Below are positions 52,325 through 61,903 of a stretch of DNA of 64,000 bases, in pieces. Both the position numbers and the translations under genes were made by a program. Under the pieces are notes generated by a model. The model saw only the letters and a list, made by a program, of their open reading frames with translations. It did no database searches and was not told the DNA's origin. The first letter of the stretch is position 1. Each line of letters starts with the position of its first letter. Source of the stretch: Woeseiaceae bacterium (GTDB lineage: Bacteria > Pseudomonadota > Gammaproteobacteria > Steroidobacterales > Woeseiaceae); contig JASJBB010000005.1 in assembly GCA_030066735.1 (NCBI GenBank), forward strand, positions 1-64,000, in the 5' to 3' direction.

Positions 52325-52595
52325 TAAAACGCCCCGGGCGCAATCTGCGCCCGGGGCGATGAATGCTCATCACGGTACCACCCGGTTTCACGACCGCCTC
52401 GCGGCAATCGCCTCCTGGGTCCTGCGACCCGACGCCCGTGTCGTGGGCCAGCCGGCTGCGTCTACTCGAAAACTTTGGGGCAGCGACTCCGGGGTGATAT
52501 TCGGCGGACTCTGGCCCGGAGCTCGCACCATCCTCCGGTCGCTGTGGCCTGAGCGGCCCGCCTACTCGTCCCCATCGACGTCTTGCCGGAAAACT
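52325..52595 (-). ncRNA. T-box riboswitch leader (Ile)
   Basis: Minus strand: GATGGGGACGAGTAGG (Stem I base), CACAGCGACCGGAGGATGGTGCGAGC (distal Stem I), GCCGAATATCACCCC (specifier ATC at 52498-52496), AAACCGGGTGGTACCGTG T-box, then terminator. Confidence 0.92.
52330..52358 (-). terminator. T-box transcription-attenuator terminator
   Basis: Minus strand CGCCCCGGGCGCA-GAT-TGCGCCCGGGGCG then TTTTAGTTT. Confidence 0.93.
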
Positions 52596-52734
52596 AGCCG
52601 CAAGTAACCGAAATTACAAGCAAAAAGTCGCCGAAAGCGGCTTAAGTCCGCTGGTTATATGCCGATAACCATGCCATACCGAGTATAAGTAGCCAGCCGA
52701 TGATCGCACAAAGGACTGCCGCGACAGCCGCCCT

Positions 52735-54411
52735 ATGAGGAGCGCGCCCGACATTGCGGTATCAGCCAAGCCCTCCGGTGTCCGGCACACTGGCGGCAAC
52801 CTGGCCCTGATCGTCAGCGGAGACGGCTCGATCGAGCAGCTGCTGCAGTCCGGCGAATCCTGCCCCGACGCGAGCAGCATTGACGACTTGTGGCCTGCCG
52901 AGGCAGCCGCCCGAATTCGGCACAACTTGCGGCGCGCTTTGCGCAGCCGCCAGTATTTCGCCGAGGCAATACCCGGGGACGAGCCTGCGCCGGCGGCCGA
53001 GTTCATTTACGTCGCCCAGGGCCGCAACAGGGTGCTGCTGATCGTTCGCGATGCCTCGCCGCAGGCGGGCGCACTCTCGCACATGCAGCGGCTGGCCTAT
53101 GTCGACAACGCGACAGACTTGCCGAACCGGGAATTTCTTCTCGAGGAGCTCGGGCAGGTCATCGATCAATTGCGTCTCAGGGAACACCGCGCCGCGGTGA
53201 TCTTCATCCACCTCGACGAGATCGAAGAGCAGCGCAGCGCCTTCGGGCTCGGCCAGCTGCAATCCATCCTCCGGGAACTCGGCTCGCGCCTGAAAGACGA
53301 GCTGCGCGGACCGAACGCCGCCGAAGAAACCGACCCGGAACGGCGCTCGATCGTCGCCCGGGTCGATTACCGCCAGTTCGCGGTTGTCCTGCCGAGTATT
53401 CAAAGCGGCGAAGACGCCGAAGCCGTGACCGCGCGGCTTACGGCCAGGTTGCAGGAGCCCGTTTACGTCAACGGCAACGCGGTCAGGGTGCGCGCTTGCG
53501 CCGGCATTGCCCTGCTGCCGCAGGATGGCAACGACGTCAAGACGCTGTGCGAGCACGCGTCAGCCGCGATGGAAGATGCGCGCACGGATCGCGGCAGTTC
53601 GGTCGTGTTTCACAGCGGCACGGTCAGGCTGCGCTCGCTGCAGCGCCAGGATCTCGAGTTCGAACTCAGGACCGCGCTCGATCGCGAGGAGTTCGCGCTC
53701 AACTTCCTGCCGGTCGTCGACGCCGCCAGCGGCCAGGTCACGACGATCGAGGCCTTGCTCCGCTGGCCCGAGTCTGTCGTTGGCGCCCATTCGACCAGAA
53801 AGGTCATCCTGCTCGCTGAAAGAACCGGCCTGATATTGCCGATCGGGGATTGGGTTCTTGGAAGCTGCTGCGAGCAGCTCAGGGCCTGGCACGACGCGGG
53901 CTTCGACGATCTGCGCCTGTCGATCAACCTGTCCCTGCAGGAATTTGCGCGGCCCGACCTGGCGGACCGAATAAGCGGCGCCCTCGATGCGAGCGGCCTG
54001 GCGCCAGACCGTATCGACACCGAGTTCAACGAAAAAACGCTCTGCCGGGATGCCGTCTCGGGCTTCGAGGTTTGCAACATGCTGCGGTCGCTGGGCGTCG
54101 GGCTCGTTGTGGATGACTACGGCCTGGGGCCCTGTTCGATCGCCGAACTCGCGCAAAGCGGCGTGGATGCGATCAAGGTGGATAACACGCTGGTGGCGCA
54201 GATCGGCAGCACCCGCGGCAAGGCCGCCTGTCATGCGGCAATTTCACTGGCGCACGCGCTCGGCCTCACGGCCATCGCGGAAGGTGTCGAGACTGAGGAG
54301 CAGTCTGCAGTCCTCCGGGAACTGGGCGCCGACAGGCTGCAGGGCTTCCGCTTCTCAACGCCGCTCGAGGCGGCCGAAGTGACGGCATTCCTGGAGAGCC
54401 GCATTGGCTGA
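52735..54411 (+). CDS. Degenerate GGDEF + EAL protein
   Basis: GGDEF position reads ARVDYRQFAVVLP; IEALLRWPE, DDYGLGPCSIAEL, AEGVETEEQ. Confidence 0.88.
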   Translation: MRSAPDIAVSAKPSGVRHTGGNLALIVSGDGSIEQLLQSGESCPDASSIDDLWPAEAAARIRHNLRRALRSRQYFAEAIPGDEPAPAAEFIYVAQGRNRVLLIVRDASPQAGALSHMQRLAYVDNATDLPNREFLLEELGQVIDQLRLREHRAAVIFIHLDEIEEQRSAFGLGQLQSILRELGSRLKDELRGPNAAEETDPERRSIVARVDYRQFAVVLPSIQSGEDAEAVTARLTARLQEPVYVNGNAVRVRACAGIALLPQDGNDVKTLCEHASAAMEDARTDRGSSVVFHSGTVRLRSLQRQDLEFELRTALDREEFALNFLPVVDAASGQVTTIEALLRWPESVVGAHSTRKVILLAERTGLILPIGDWVLGSCCEQLRAWHDAGFDDLRLSINLSLQEFARPDLADRISGALDASGLAPDRIDTEFNEKTLCRDAVSGFEVCNMLRSLGVGLVVDDYGLGPCSIAELAQSGVDAIKVDNTLVAQIGSTRGKAACHAAISLAHALGLTAIAEGVETEEQSAVLRELGADRLQGFRFSTPLEAAEVTAFLESRIG

Positions 54412-56299
54412 CGCCCGCTCCAAGTCGCCCGGCGCCGTGCTCGAAGACCGGCTGGATCTCACGCGATCGATCCGCAAGCTGTCGCCGCTGCACGCGCCTG
54501 GCCACGAAGTCGACGACGCTGTCGACGGCACGGCGCTGCTGGTCTGCAGAGACAATGACTCGAGGAAATGGGGTCCGCGGTGGCTGGGCCGGTACGGGCT
54601 CAAACCAACCCTGTTGCCTGACGGAGACGATCCGCTGGCGGCCGCGCGCGACACGAAGCCCGATGTGATCATCGTCGAGTCCGCGCTGCGGACAGCCGGT
54701 GGGGAACCCGTCTACAAGAGCCTGCTGGATGCCGCCGACCTCGATGTACCTGTCGTCGTACTATGCGCGAGCGCGCGCGATCTCCCCACCGTGTTGCGCG
54801 CAAAACCGTTCGACGTCATTCGCAAACCGCTCGAGTGGGAACTCATCGCACATCGTGCCGAGTACGCGGCACGGCTCAATGTGATGCAGAGGCGGTTCGC
54901 CGAGAACCGGGATTCGCTGCGCAATGCCCTGGAGATTGCCGATGCCGCACGCGAGCGACTGCGCAGCCGGGAGTCGTTCGAGCCGGTGACGGGGCTGCCG
55001 AACCGGACCAAGTTCGTCGACCTGCTGAAACGCGGGATGGCCACCGTCGATCGCGACGGCAACCAGCTGGCCGTCATGGTGATTGGCTTCTCGCGGTTTC
55101 GACTCGTGATTGAGGCCATGGGCCAGGAACGCGCCGACATGATCCTCACCCAGGTTGGCAACATGCTTGCCGATGTCCTGGGCGATGCCGCGGCGGCGCC
55201 GACCAAGCCGACCGGCCTGCGAACGGCGGCGGTGGCCAGTATCGACCAGTCGCGATTTGGGCTGATGATCACCGCGTCGCAAGAAACCGAATCCATTGAC
55301 AACATGCTGCAGCTGCTGCTGGGCAAGCTGGCGCAGCCCATCCAGGTGGACGGCCAGACGGTCTCTCTGTCCGCCTGCCTTGGCGTCGCCATCTACCCCC
55401 AGGACGCGGACGATGTCGACAGCCTGTTGCAGCGCGCCGACAACGCGATGCGCGATGCGCAAAGCCGGGGCGGCGGCTTCAAGTATTACTGCTCCGAAAC
55501 GGACGCGGCAGCCGCCCGCAAGCTCATGCTGGAGAACATGCTGCACGAGGCCCTGGATCGAAACGAACTGAGCCTCGCCTACCAGCCCATCGCCGACGTC
55601 GGCCTGGGCAGGGTCATTTCTGCCGAGGCGTTGTTGCGCTGGAAGCAGCCGGACGGCTCCGTAATCTCGCCGGCCGAGTTCGTGCCGGTGGCCGAGGAAT
55701 CGGGACTCATGACGCGCATCGGCGAATTCGTCCTGGACGAGGCCTGCAAACAGACGCTGGCCTGGCGTAATGCGGGGATACCGCTGCCGATAATCTGCGT
55801 CAACGTGTCCAAGGTGCAGCTCATGAGCGGCGATTTCGTGGCAGCCGTCAAGCGCATCATCAACAAGCACCAGATCGACCCCGCTACTCTCGAACTCGAG
55901 CTCAGCGAGCGCGGCGTGCTGTCCGGTCACCATAACCTGATCAGCCAGCTGCATGACCTCAAGAGCTTCGGCGTAAGACTGTCGGTCGACGACTTCGGTA
56001 CTGGCGACTCCGCCATTGCCTACCTCAAGGAACTGCCGATCGACGTGTTGAAGATCGACCGCTCCTATATCACCGGCCTGGCCAGCAACGAGAAAGACAC
56101 CGCCATCGTGTCTGCAATGATCGCGTTGGGCCAGCGGCTCGGCCTGACCGTGATCGCCGAAGGTGTCGAAACGCCTGAACAGTTGGCGGCACTGCGCGAC
56201 CTCGAGTGCGACGCCTTCCAGGGCTACCTGATTTCCGAGCCCGTGCCGGGCCCGATATTCGCCTCGCTCCTGAGCAAGCCTTCCGGTAACAAAGACTAG
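54404..56299 (+). CDS. Receiver-like + degenerate GGDEF + EAL protein
   Basis: GGDEF position reads ASIDQSRFGLM; AEALLRWKQPDG, DDFGTGDSAIAYLKELP, AEGVETPEQ. Confidence 0.9.
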   Translation: MADARSKSPGAVLEDRLDLTRSIRKLSPLHAPGHEVDDAVDGTALLVCRDNDSRKWGPRWLGRYGLKPTLLPDGDDPLAAARDTKPDVIIVESALRTAGGEPVYKSLLDAADLDVPVVVLCASARDLPTVLRAKPFDVIRKPLEWELIAHRAEYAARLNVMQRRFAENRDSLRNALEIADAARERLRSRESFEPVTGLPNRTKFVDLLKRGMATVDRDGNQLAVMVIGFSRFRLVIEAMGQERADMILTQVGNMLADVLGDAAAAPTKPTGLRTAAVASIDQSRFGLMITASQETESIDNMLQLLLGKLAQPIQVDGQTVSLSACLGVAIYPQDADDVDSLLQRADNAMRDAQSRGGGFKYYCSETDAAAARKLMLENMLHEALDRNELSLAYQPIADVGLGRVISAEALLRWKQPDGSVISPAEFVPVAEESGLMTRIGEFVLDEACKQTLAWRNAGIPLPIICVNVSKVQLMSGDFVAAVKRIINKHQIDPATLELELSERGVLSGHHNLISQLHDLKSFGVRLSVDDFGTGDSAIAYLKELPIDVLKIDRSYITGLASNEKDTAIVSAMIALGQRLGLTVIAEGVETPEQLAALRDLECDAFQGYLISEPVPGPIFASLLSKPSGNKD

Positions 56300-56321
56300 C
56301 CGGAATTTGACACGGGCGTTA

Positions 56322-56337
56322 TGTGACCCGCGTCACA
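56322..56337. promoter_or_regulatory. CRP-family-like palindrome
   Basis: TGTGA-CCCGCG-TCACA. Confidence 0.55.
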
Positions 56338-56427
56338 CTTCGCCCGCCGCCCTCCCTTACCGCCATCAACGCGGCGAGACCCGTAATACGAGTTAATACG
56401 CTCCATAAGAACTGGGAGGGGCGGACC

Positions 56428-59400
56428 TTGCAAAACAAGTCCGGATTCACGACAAGATCGAATGCTGGCGCGATACTCGCGCTATGCGCCATGCTCTTGC
56501 TGCCCGTGTCGACGGCGCTCGCCGGCAAGAACGGCAGCCACCCGATGCGGTTCGATCGCCTGACGCTCGACCAGGGGCTGTCCCAAAGCAACATACTCAG
56601 TATCCTGCAGGACTCGCAGGGCTACATGTGGTTCGGCACCGAGAACGGCCTGAATCGCTATAACGGTTACGCGTTCGAGCACTTCAAGCGCGAGCGCGGC
56701 AACCCGGACACACTGTCCAGTGATTTCATTTTCGACGTCGCCGAGGACGCCGAGGGCAACCTCTGGATCGCAACCAACGGCGGCGGTCTCGCAATGCTCG
56801 ACCACGAGTCCGGCGCGTTCGTCAGCTATCGCCACGACGCCAACGATGCCGGCAGCATTGGCTCCAATGTCGTACGCCGGGTACTCGTCGGCGACGATGG
56901 CAGCATCTGGGCGGGAACGCGTGGCGCCGGCGTCAGCCGGCTGGACCGCGATTCGGGTCGTTTTGACCACTATCGGTTCGAGACGGAGGCCGGCCCCGAC
57001 AACATCTTCGTATTGGCCCATGCCGGGGACGGCAAGCTGTGGGTTGGCGGCGACCACGGGCTGAGCCGATTCGACACGGACAGCGGCGAATCAGTTACCT
57101 GGTCGCACAATGCAGCCGACGCGGGCTCGCTCAGCAAGCACAGCGTGCGCGCGCTGCTCGAAGATGCCGGCGGGACGCTGTGGGTAGGAACCTATGGCGG
57201 CGGCCTGCACCGCTTTGATATCGAGACGCGGTCATTCGAGCGCTTCGCCCATGACGCAGCGAACGACTCCTCGATATCCGGCGACCGGGTAACCGCTATC
57301 TTCGAAGATGGCGCCGGGCGCCTGTGGGTGGGAACGACGACGGGATTGAATCTCGTCGACCGCGATGCCGGGCGCTTTGTGCGCTATCACAATGAAGACA
57401 CGGACCCTTCCAGTCTCGGCGACAACTCGATCACGGTAATCTACGAAGACCGCGCCGGCGTCCTGTGGGTCGGCACGAAGATGCGCGGCCTCAGCAAGTG
57501 GAACTCGCGCACCTGGTCCTACGGGCTCGAGCCGGCCAGGGAAATCACGTCGAGCGGCGAGAGCCAGCCCAACGTGACCTCGTTCGCGCTTGACGATGAC
57601 GGGGTGCTCTGGATCGGCACGTTCGGCGAGGGACTCAATGCCGTCGATCGCGAAAGTGGCGTCGTCACGCGCTACCGTCACGACGAGGGCAACGCCCGGA
57701 CGATTGGCGACGACCGCGTCATGAGCCTGCTGCGCGACCGTAACGGCATGCTCTGGATCGGCACGATGGGCCGCGGCATCAGCCGGCTGGATCCCGAGAC
57801 CGGGGATTTCAGCCACTTCCGCAGCCAGGCCGACGATGCATCGACGCTGAGTGCGAACGGCATCATGGCGATGTACGAAGACTCGGCCGGACGCGTCTGG
57901 GTCGGGACTTTCGGGGGCGGGATCAGCCGCTTCGAACCGGACACGAATTCGTTCACCCGCATAGCCGGCGGCGAGGGTGAGCCCGGATCACTGAGCAGCA
58001 ACCGCGTGACCAGTTTCGTCGAAGACGCCAATGGCAACATGTGGGTCGGCACCGATTCTGGCGGCCTGAATCTCGTGAACGGCGAAAGTGGCGAGATCTC
58101 GGTCTTCCGGCACGACCCCAACGACCCGGCCTCGGTTGCCGACGACACGATCTATGCACTGAACGTCGATGCCGATGGCAACGTCTGGGTCGGCACGCGC
58201 GGCGGCGGGCTCGATCGAGTCGTGGGCGATTCGAAGCAACCAGCCGGCATTACGTTTGCCAACATTTCCCAGGCCGACGGACTGTCGAACGACGTGGTCT
58301 ACGGCGTTCATTTCGACGCCGCCGGCCATGCCTGGATAAGCACCAATTACGGCATCAGCAAGCTGAATCCGGCCACCGGCGAGTTCCGCAACCTGCATCG
58401 CAGGGACGGCCTGCAGTCGGAAGAGTTCAACTTCGGCGCACACTACAGCGCGGCCAGCGGCGAACTGTTTTTCGGCGGCCACAACGGCTACAACGCTTTT
58501 CAGCCGGACGGCGTGCAGGTCAATCTCATTGTCCCGCCGGTCGTCATGACAGGCTCGTACGACATGAACGACCCGACCAAGGCCGACCTGCCCGTCGATG
58601 AGAACGACGGCATCGAGCTGGGTTACCGGGACGACGTCATTACTTTCGAGTTCGCGGCCCTGGATTACGCGGCGCCGGAACAGAACAGCTACATGTACAA
58701 GCTCGAAGGTTTCGACAGGGACTGGATCGATCTCGGCAACGAGCGCCGTGTCACCTACACGGACCTCGATGCGGGCAACTACCTGCTGCGCGTCAAGGCC
58801 GCAAATAGTGACGGCACCTGGAACGAAACGGGTTTTGCGCTGCCTGTCAAAGTAGCGGCGGCGCCCTGGGCAACCTGGTGGGCCTACCTTGGCTACCTCG
58901 CCATGATCTTGCAGGCCGGTGTTTTCCTGTGGTTCGCCCACAAGCGCAAGATCCGCCGCGAGGAAGAATACAGCGCCCGGCTCGAGCAGGAAGTCGACGC
59001 GCGCACCGAGCAGCTGGTGGACCGCAATCAGCAGCTCAGGGTCCTGAACGAGGCGCTGCAGGAAAGCAGCCTGTCCGACCCGCTGACGGGCCTGCGCAAC
59101 CGCCGCTTCGTGTTCGAGGAGGTCTCTCGCGATCTCGACGTCGTGCGTCGCCGCATGACGGACCAGCACCAGGGTATCGACCGCACCGACACGATCGACC
59201 TCGTGTTCATGATGATCGATCTCGACAACTTCAAGCCGATTAACGATACCTACGGGCACGCGGCCGGCGACCAGATGCTGTTGCAGGTCCGTGACGCCCT
59301 GCTCGAGACTTGCCGTCGTTCGGATTTCGTCATTCGTTGGGGCGGCGACGAGTTCCTCGTCATCGCCAAGCAGGCGCGGCCCATGGAATCGGAGGCGCTT

Positions 59401-59763
59401 GCCGAGCGGATTCGCACCCGGATCGCCGCAACCAGCTTTACGGTTGGCGAAGGCCAGGTCGCGAGGACGACCTGCTCGATCGGCTTCGCCGCCTTCCCGT
59501 TGTTCAGGGCCAATATCGACGAGTCGAGCATCGACCAGATCATCTGCCTTGCCGACGGCCTGATGTACGAGGCCAAGAAGCAGCGCGACGCCTGGGCCGG
59601 CATGTTCAGCCCGACCGAAGCCTCCACGAGCTACGTCATCGAAGACGGCTCGCTGGAACCCACATCCCTGCTGTTCCGCGCCAAGCGCGCAGGAAAGCTT
59701 TCGCTCCACGAAACCACCACGGACCTGCATTCGGCCCGTATTCTCGCATCGAGGCATAGATAG
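56428..59763 (+). CDS. Reg_prop beta-propeller/Y_Y_Y sensor with GGDEF output
   Basis: Repeated GxLWVGTxxGGLxRxD propeller motifs; TM; IRWGGDEFLVIAKQ. TTG start 56428 preceded by GGGAGGGG. Confidence 0.93.
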   Translation: MQNKSGFTTRSNAGAILALCAMLLLPVSTALAGKNGSHPMRFDRLTLDQGLSQSNILSILQDSQGYMWFGTENGLNRYNGYAFEHFKRERGNPDTLSSDFIFDVAEDAEGNLWIATNGGGLAMLDHESGAFVSYRHDANDAGSIGSNVVRRVLVGDDGSIWAGTRGAGVSRLDRDSGRFDHYRFETEAGPDNIFVLAHAGDGKLWVGGDHGLSRFDTDSGESVTWSHNAADAGSLSKHSVRALLEDAGGTLWVGTYGGGLHRFDIETRSFERFAHDAANDSSISGDRVTAIFEDGAGRLWVGTTTGLNLVDRDAGRFVRYHNEDTDPSSLGDNSITVIYEDRAGVLWVGTKMRGLSKWNSRTWSYGLEPAREITSSGESQPNVTSFALDDDGVLWIGTFGEGLNAVDRESGVVTRYRHDEGNARTIGDDRVMSLLRDRNGMLWIGTMGRGISRLDPETGDFSHFRSQADDASTLSANGIMAMYEDSAGRVWVGTFGGGISRFEPDTNSFTRIAGGEGEPGSLSSNRVTSFVEDANGNMWVGTDSGGLNLVNGESGEISVFRHDPNDPASVADDTIYALNVDADGNVWVGTRGGGLDRVVGDSKQPAGITFANISQADGLSNDVVYGVHFDAAGHAWISTNYGISKLNPATGEFRNLHRRDGLQSEEFNFGAHYSAASGELFFGGHNGYNAFQPDGVQVNLIVPPVVMTGSYDMNDPTKADLPVDENDGIELGYRDDVITFEFAALDYAAPEQNSYMYKLEGFDRDWIDLGNERRVTYTDLDAGNYLLRVKAANSDGTWNETGFALPVKVAAAPWATWWAYLGYLAMILQAGVFLWFAHKRKIRREEEYSARLEQEVDARTEQLVDRNQQLRVLNEALQESSLSDPLTGLRNRRFVFEEVSRDLDVVRRRMTDQHQGIDRTDTIDLVFMMIDLDNFKPINDTYGHAAGDQMLLQVRDALLETCRRSDFVIRWGGDEFLVIAKQARPMESEALAERIRTRIAATSFTVGEGQVARTTCSIGFAAFPLFRANIDESSIDQIICLADGLMYEAKKQRDAWAGMFSPTEASTSYVIEDGSLEPTSLLFRAKRAGKLSLHETTTDLHSARILASRHR

Positions 59764-59765
59764 CC

Positions 59766-61886
59766 ATGAAGAAAATCACTTTATCAATCGCCCTTATCGC
59801 CGTAATCGGCGCCGCGGCGTTCGTCCTGCAAGCGAACGACCGTATGATCCCCTGGTCGACCAGCGTCTTCGATGCGCCGGCCGATAGTCTTGCCGTTGTG
59901 GAACGCGACGTTGCAGGCGAGCGTGCTTCACGTGAGGCAGCTACCGACGCTTCCGTCGCGGTCGAGCCGACCGCCGATGACCTTTACATGGCAGATGCGG
60001 TTGCCAGCTTTTACACGCCGCAGGCTACGCCAGGCGCACGCTCAGCGGCGGCGGCCACGACCGACGAACGGCCGGCCCGCAGCGCGCAGGCAGCGGCCAT
60101 GGCCAAGATGAGCAGCCAGGTAGCCGCGCTGGCGGCTTCGGGCGGCAACGCGCCGGTCGAGCTCATCGTCAGCTACGACGACTACCCGCAACTGTTCGAA
60201 GACGGCCGCATCGAAAGCCTGGGCGGCGAGGTCGTGCGCCGCTACTCGATCATCGAGCAGCTCGCAGTGCGCCTGCCGGCCGACGCCCTCATTGACCTCG
60301 CGGTCGACGACTCGGTCGACCGGGTGTCGCTGGACGAGACCGTGCGGGTGACCGCGGCGACCTTGCTGTCGTCCAGCGCGCCCGAATTGCAATCGTCCGC
60401 GCTCGCATCGAATCGCCCGGTCTATCCTTCGCCGAACAGGTCGTTCAACGGCCGTTATATCAACGTCGCCATGATCGACACCGGCGTCGCTTCGCACGTC
60501 GACCTGACTGGCCGCGTGCAGCAGTTCAGTTTCCTGGACGGCGAGTCCCCGGATGTCGAAATCGACGGCGAGCTTAGCGGCGTTGAATACAACAGCCTGC
60601 GGGACGGCTACGGCCACGGCACGCACGTGGCCGGCATCCTCTCGGCAACCGGCAAGAGCTCCGGCGGCAAATACACGGCGATGGCTACGGGCGCGAACAT
60701 CCTGTCGCTGCAGGTGCTCGACGACAACGGCCTGGGGCAGACGTCGGACGTAATCGCCGCCCTCGACTGGCTGCTGCAATACGGCCAGTACTTCGACATT
60801 GACGTCGTTAACATGTCGCTCGGCAAGCCCGTTACCGAGTCGAACACCACAGATCCGCTGGTACTCGCCGTCGAAGCGCTGTGGGACAGCGGCATGGTCG
60901 TCGTCGTCGCCGCGGGCAACCAGGGTAACGATGGTTACTTTACGGTGACGAGCCCGGGCAACTCGCGCAAGGTCATCACGGTCGGTTCGCTGACCGATAA
61001 CGGCACGGGTACCGACTTTAGCGACGACTACGTGTCGACGTTCTCCTCCCGCGGGCCGACGCCGGGTGACTTCGTCGTCAAACCCGACCTCGTCGCTCCG
61101 GGCAATCGACTGGTGTCGACGATTCCGAGTTCGTCCACGTTGGGCGACCTGCTTCCCGACCGCATGGTCGCCTGTTCGATGGGCGACGAGTGCGACGACT
61201 ATTTCATGTTGTCAGGCACGAGCATGGCAGCCCCGATGGTCAGCGCCACGGCCGCCCTGATGCTGCAGAAGGACCCGTCGCTGACGCCGGCCACGGTTAA
61301 GGCCCGGTTGATGCGCTCGGCGCGCAAGTACGGCCATTCGCCGATCGACGCCGGCGCGGGACTGCTCGACGTGGATGCCGCGCTCAACGAGGCGAACACC
61401 GTGTCCGGCGAAGCGTTGTCGCCGCTGATGCAACAGGATCCGGCAACCGGCGCCACGCTGATCCAGGAAACCGGCGTCCTCTGGGGCGACACCATCTGGG
61501 GTTCCGGCTACCTCTGGACCGACGGCGGCGGCATCAACTCCAACGGCTACCTCTGGACCGACGGCGGCGGTATCAACGCCAACGGCTACCTCTGGACCGA
61601 TGGTGGCGGCATCGATGCCAACGGCTACCTCTGGACCGACGGCACGGTGGATGCCAATGGCTACCTGTGGACCGACGGTGGGCTGGTCGCCAACGGCTAT
61701 CTCTGGACCGACGGTGGCACCGGCGGCGGCCGCATCGCGGCCAACGGCTTCCTCTGGACTGACGGTGGCGGCATCGGATCCGATGGCTACCTGTGGACCG
61801 ACGGCGGGGGCACGAACGTCGCGACGTTCTTCGATCCGACTGCCGAGAACCCGGAGCTGCTTGACGACGAGCACACGGTCCAGTAA
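59766..61886 (+). CDS. S8 (subtilisin-like) serine peptidase with WTDGG repeats
   Basis: Triad VAMIDTGVASH, GHGTHVAGI, LSGTSMAAPM; eight [NSD]G[YF]LWTDG repeats. Confidence 0.95.
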   Translation: MKKITLSIALIAVIGAAAFVLQANDRMIPWSTSVFDAPADSLAVVERDVAGERASREAATDASVAVEPTADDLYMADAVASFYTPQATPGARSAAAATTDERPARSAQAAAMAKMSSQVAALAASGGNAPVELIVSYDDYPQLFEDGRIESLGGEVVRRYSIIEQLAVRLPADALIDLAVDDSVDRVSLDETVRVTAATLLSSSAPELQSSALASNRPVYPSPNRSFNGRYINVAMIDTGVASHVDLTGRVQQFSFLDGESPDVEIDGELSGVEYNSLRDGYGHGTHVAGILSATGKSSGGKYTAMATGANILSLQVLDDNGLGQTSDVIAALDWLLQYGQYFDIDVVNMSLGKPVTESNTTDPLVLAVEALWDSGMVVVVAAGNQGNDGYFTVTSPGNSRKVITVGSLTDNGTGTDFSDDYVSTFSSRGPTPGDFVVKPDLVAPGNRLVSTIPSSSTLGDLLPDRMVACSMGDECDDYFMLSGTSMAAPMVSATAALMLQKDPSLTPATVKARLMRSARKYGHSPIDAGAGLLDVDAALNEANTVSGEALSPLMQQDPATGATLIQETGVLWGDTIWGSGYLWTDGGGINSNGYLWTDGGGINANGYLWTDGGGIDANGYLWTDGTVDANGYLWTDGGLVANGYLWTDGGTGGGRIAANGFLWTDGGGIGSDGYLWTDGGGTNVATFFDPTAENPELLDDEHTVQ
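61500..61812 (+). repeat. In-frame WTDGG tandem repeats (8 imperfect units)
   Basis: Recurring aacggctacctctggaccgacggcggc, roughly 33-36 nt per unit with one longer spacer. Confidence 0.9.
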
Positions 61887-61903
61887 TTGATAGCTCTTCC
61901 CCT

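Noticed and set aside
52359-52607. 82-aa plus ORF between ileS and the GGDEF/EAL gene
   Set aside because: Lies antisense to the T-box leader; no coding evidence.
61500-61812. Tandem repeats as a CRISPR array
   Set aside because: Units are in-frame coding (WTDGG), imperfect, without unique spacers.
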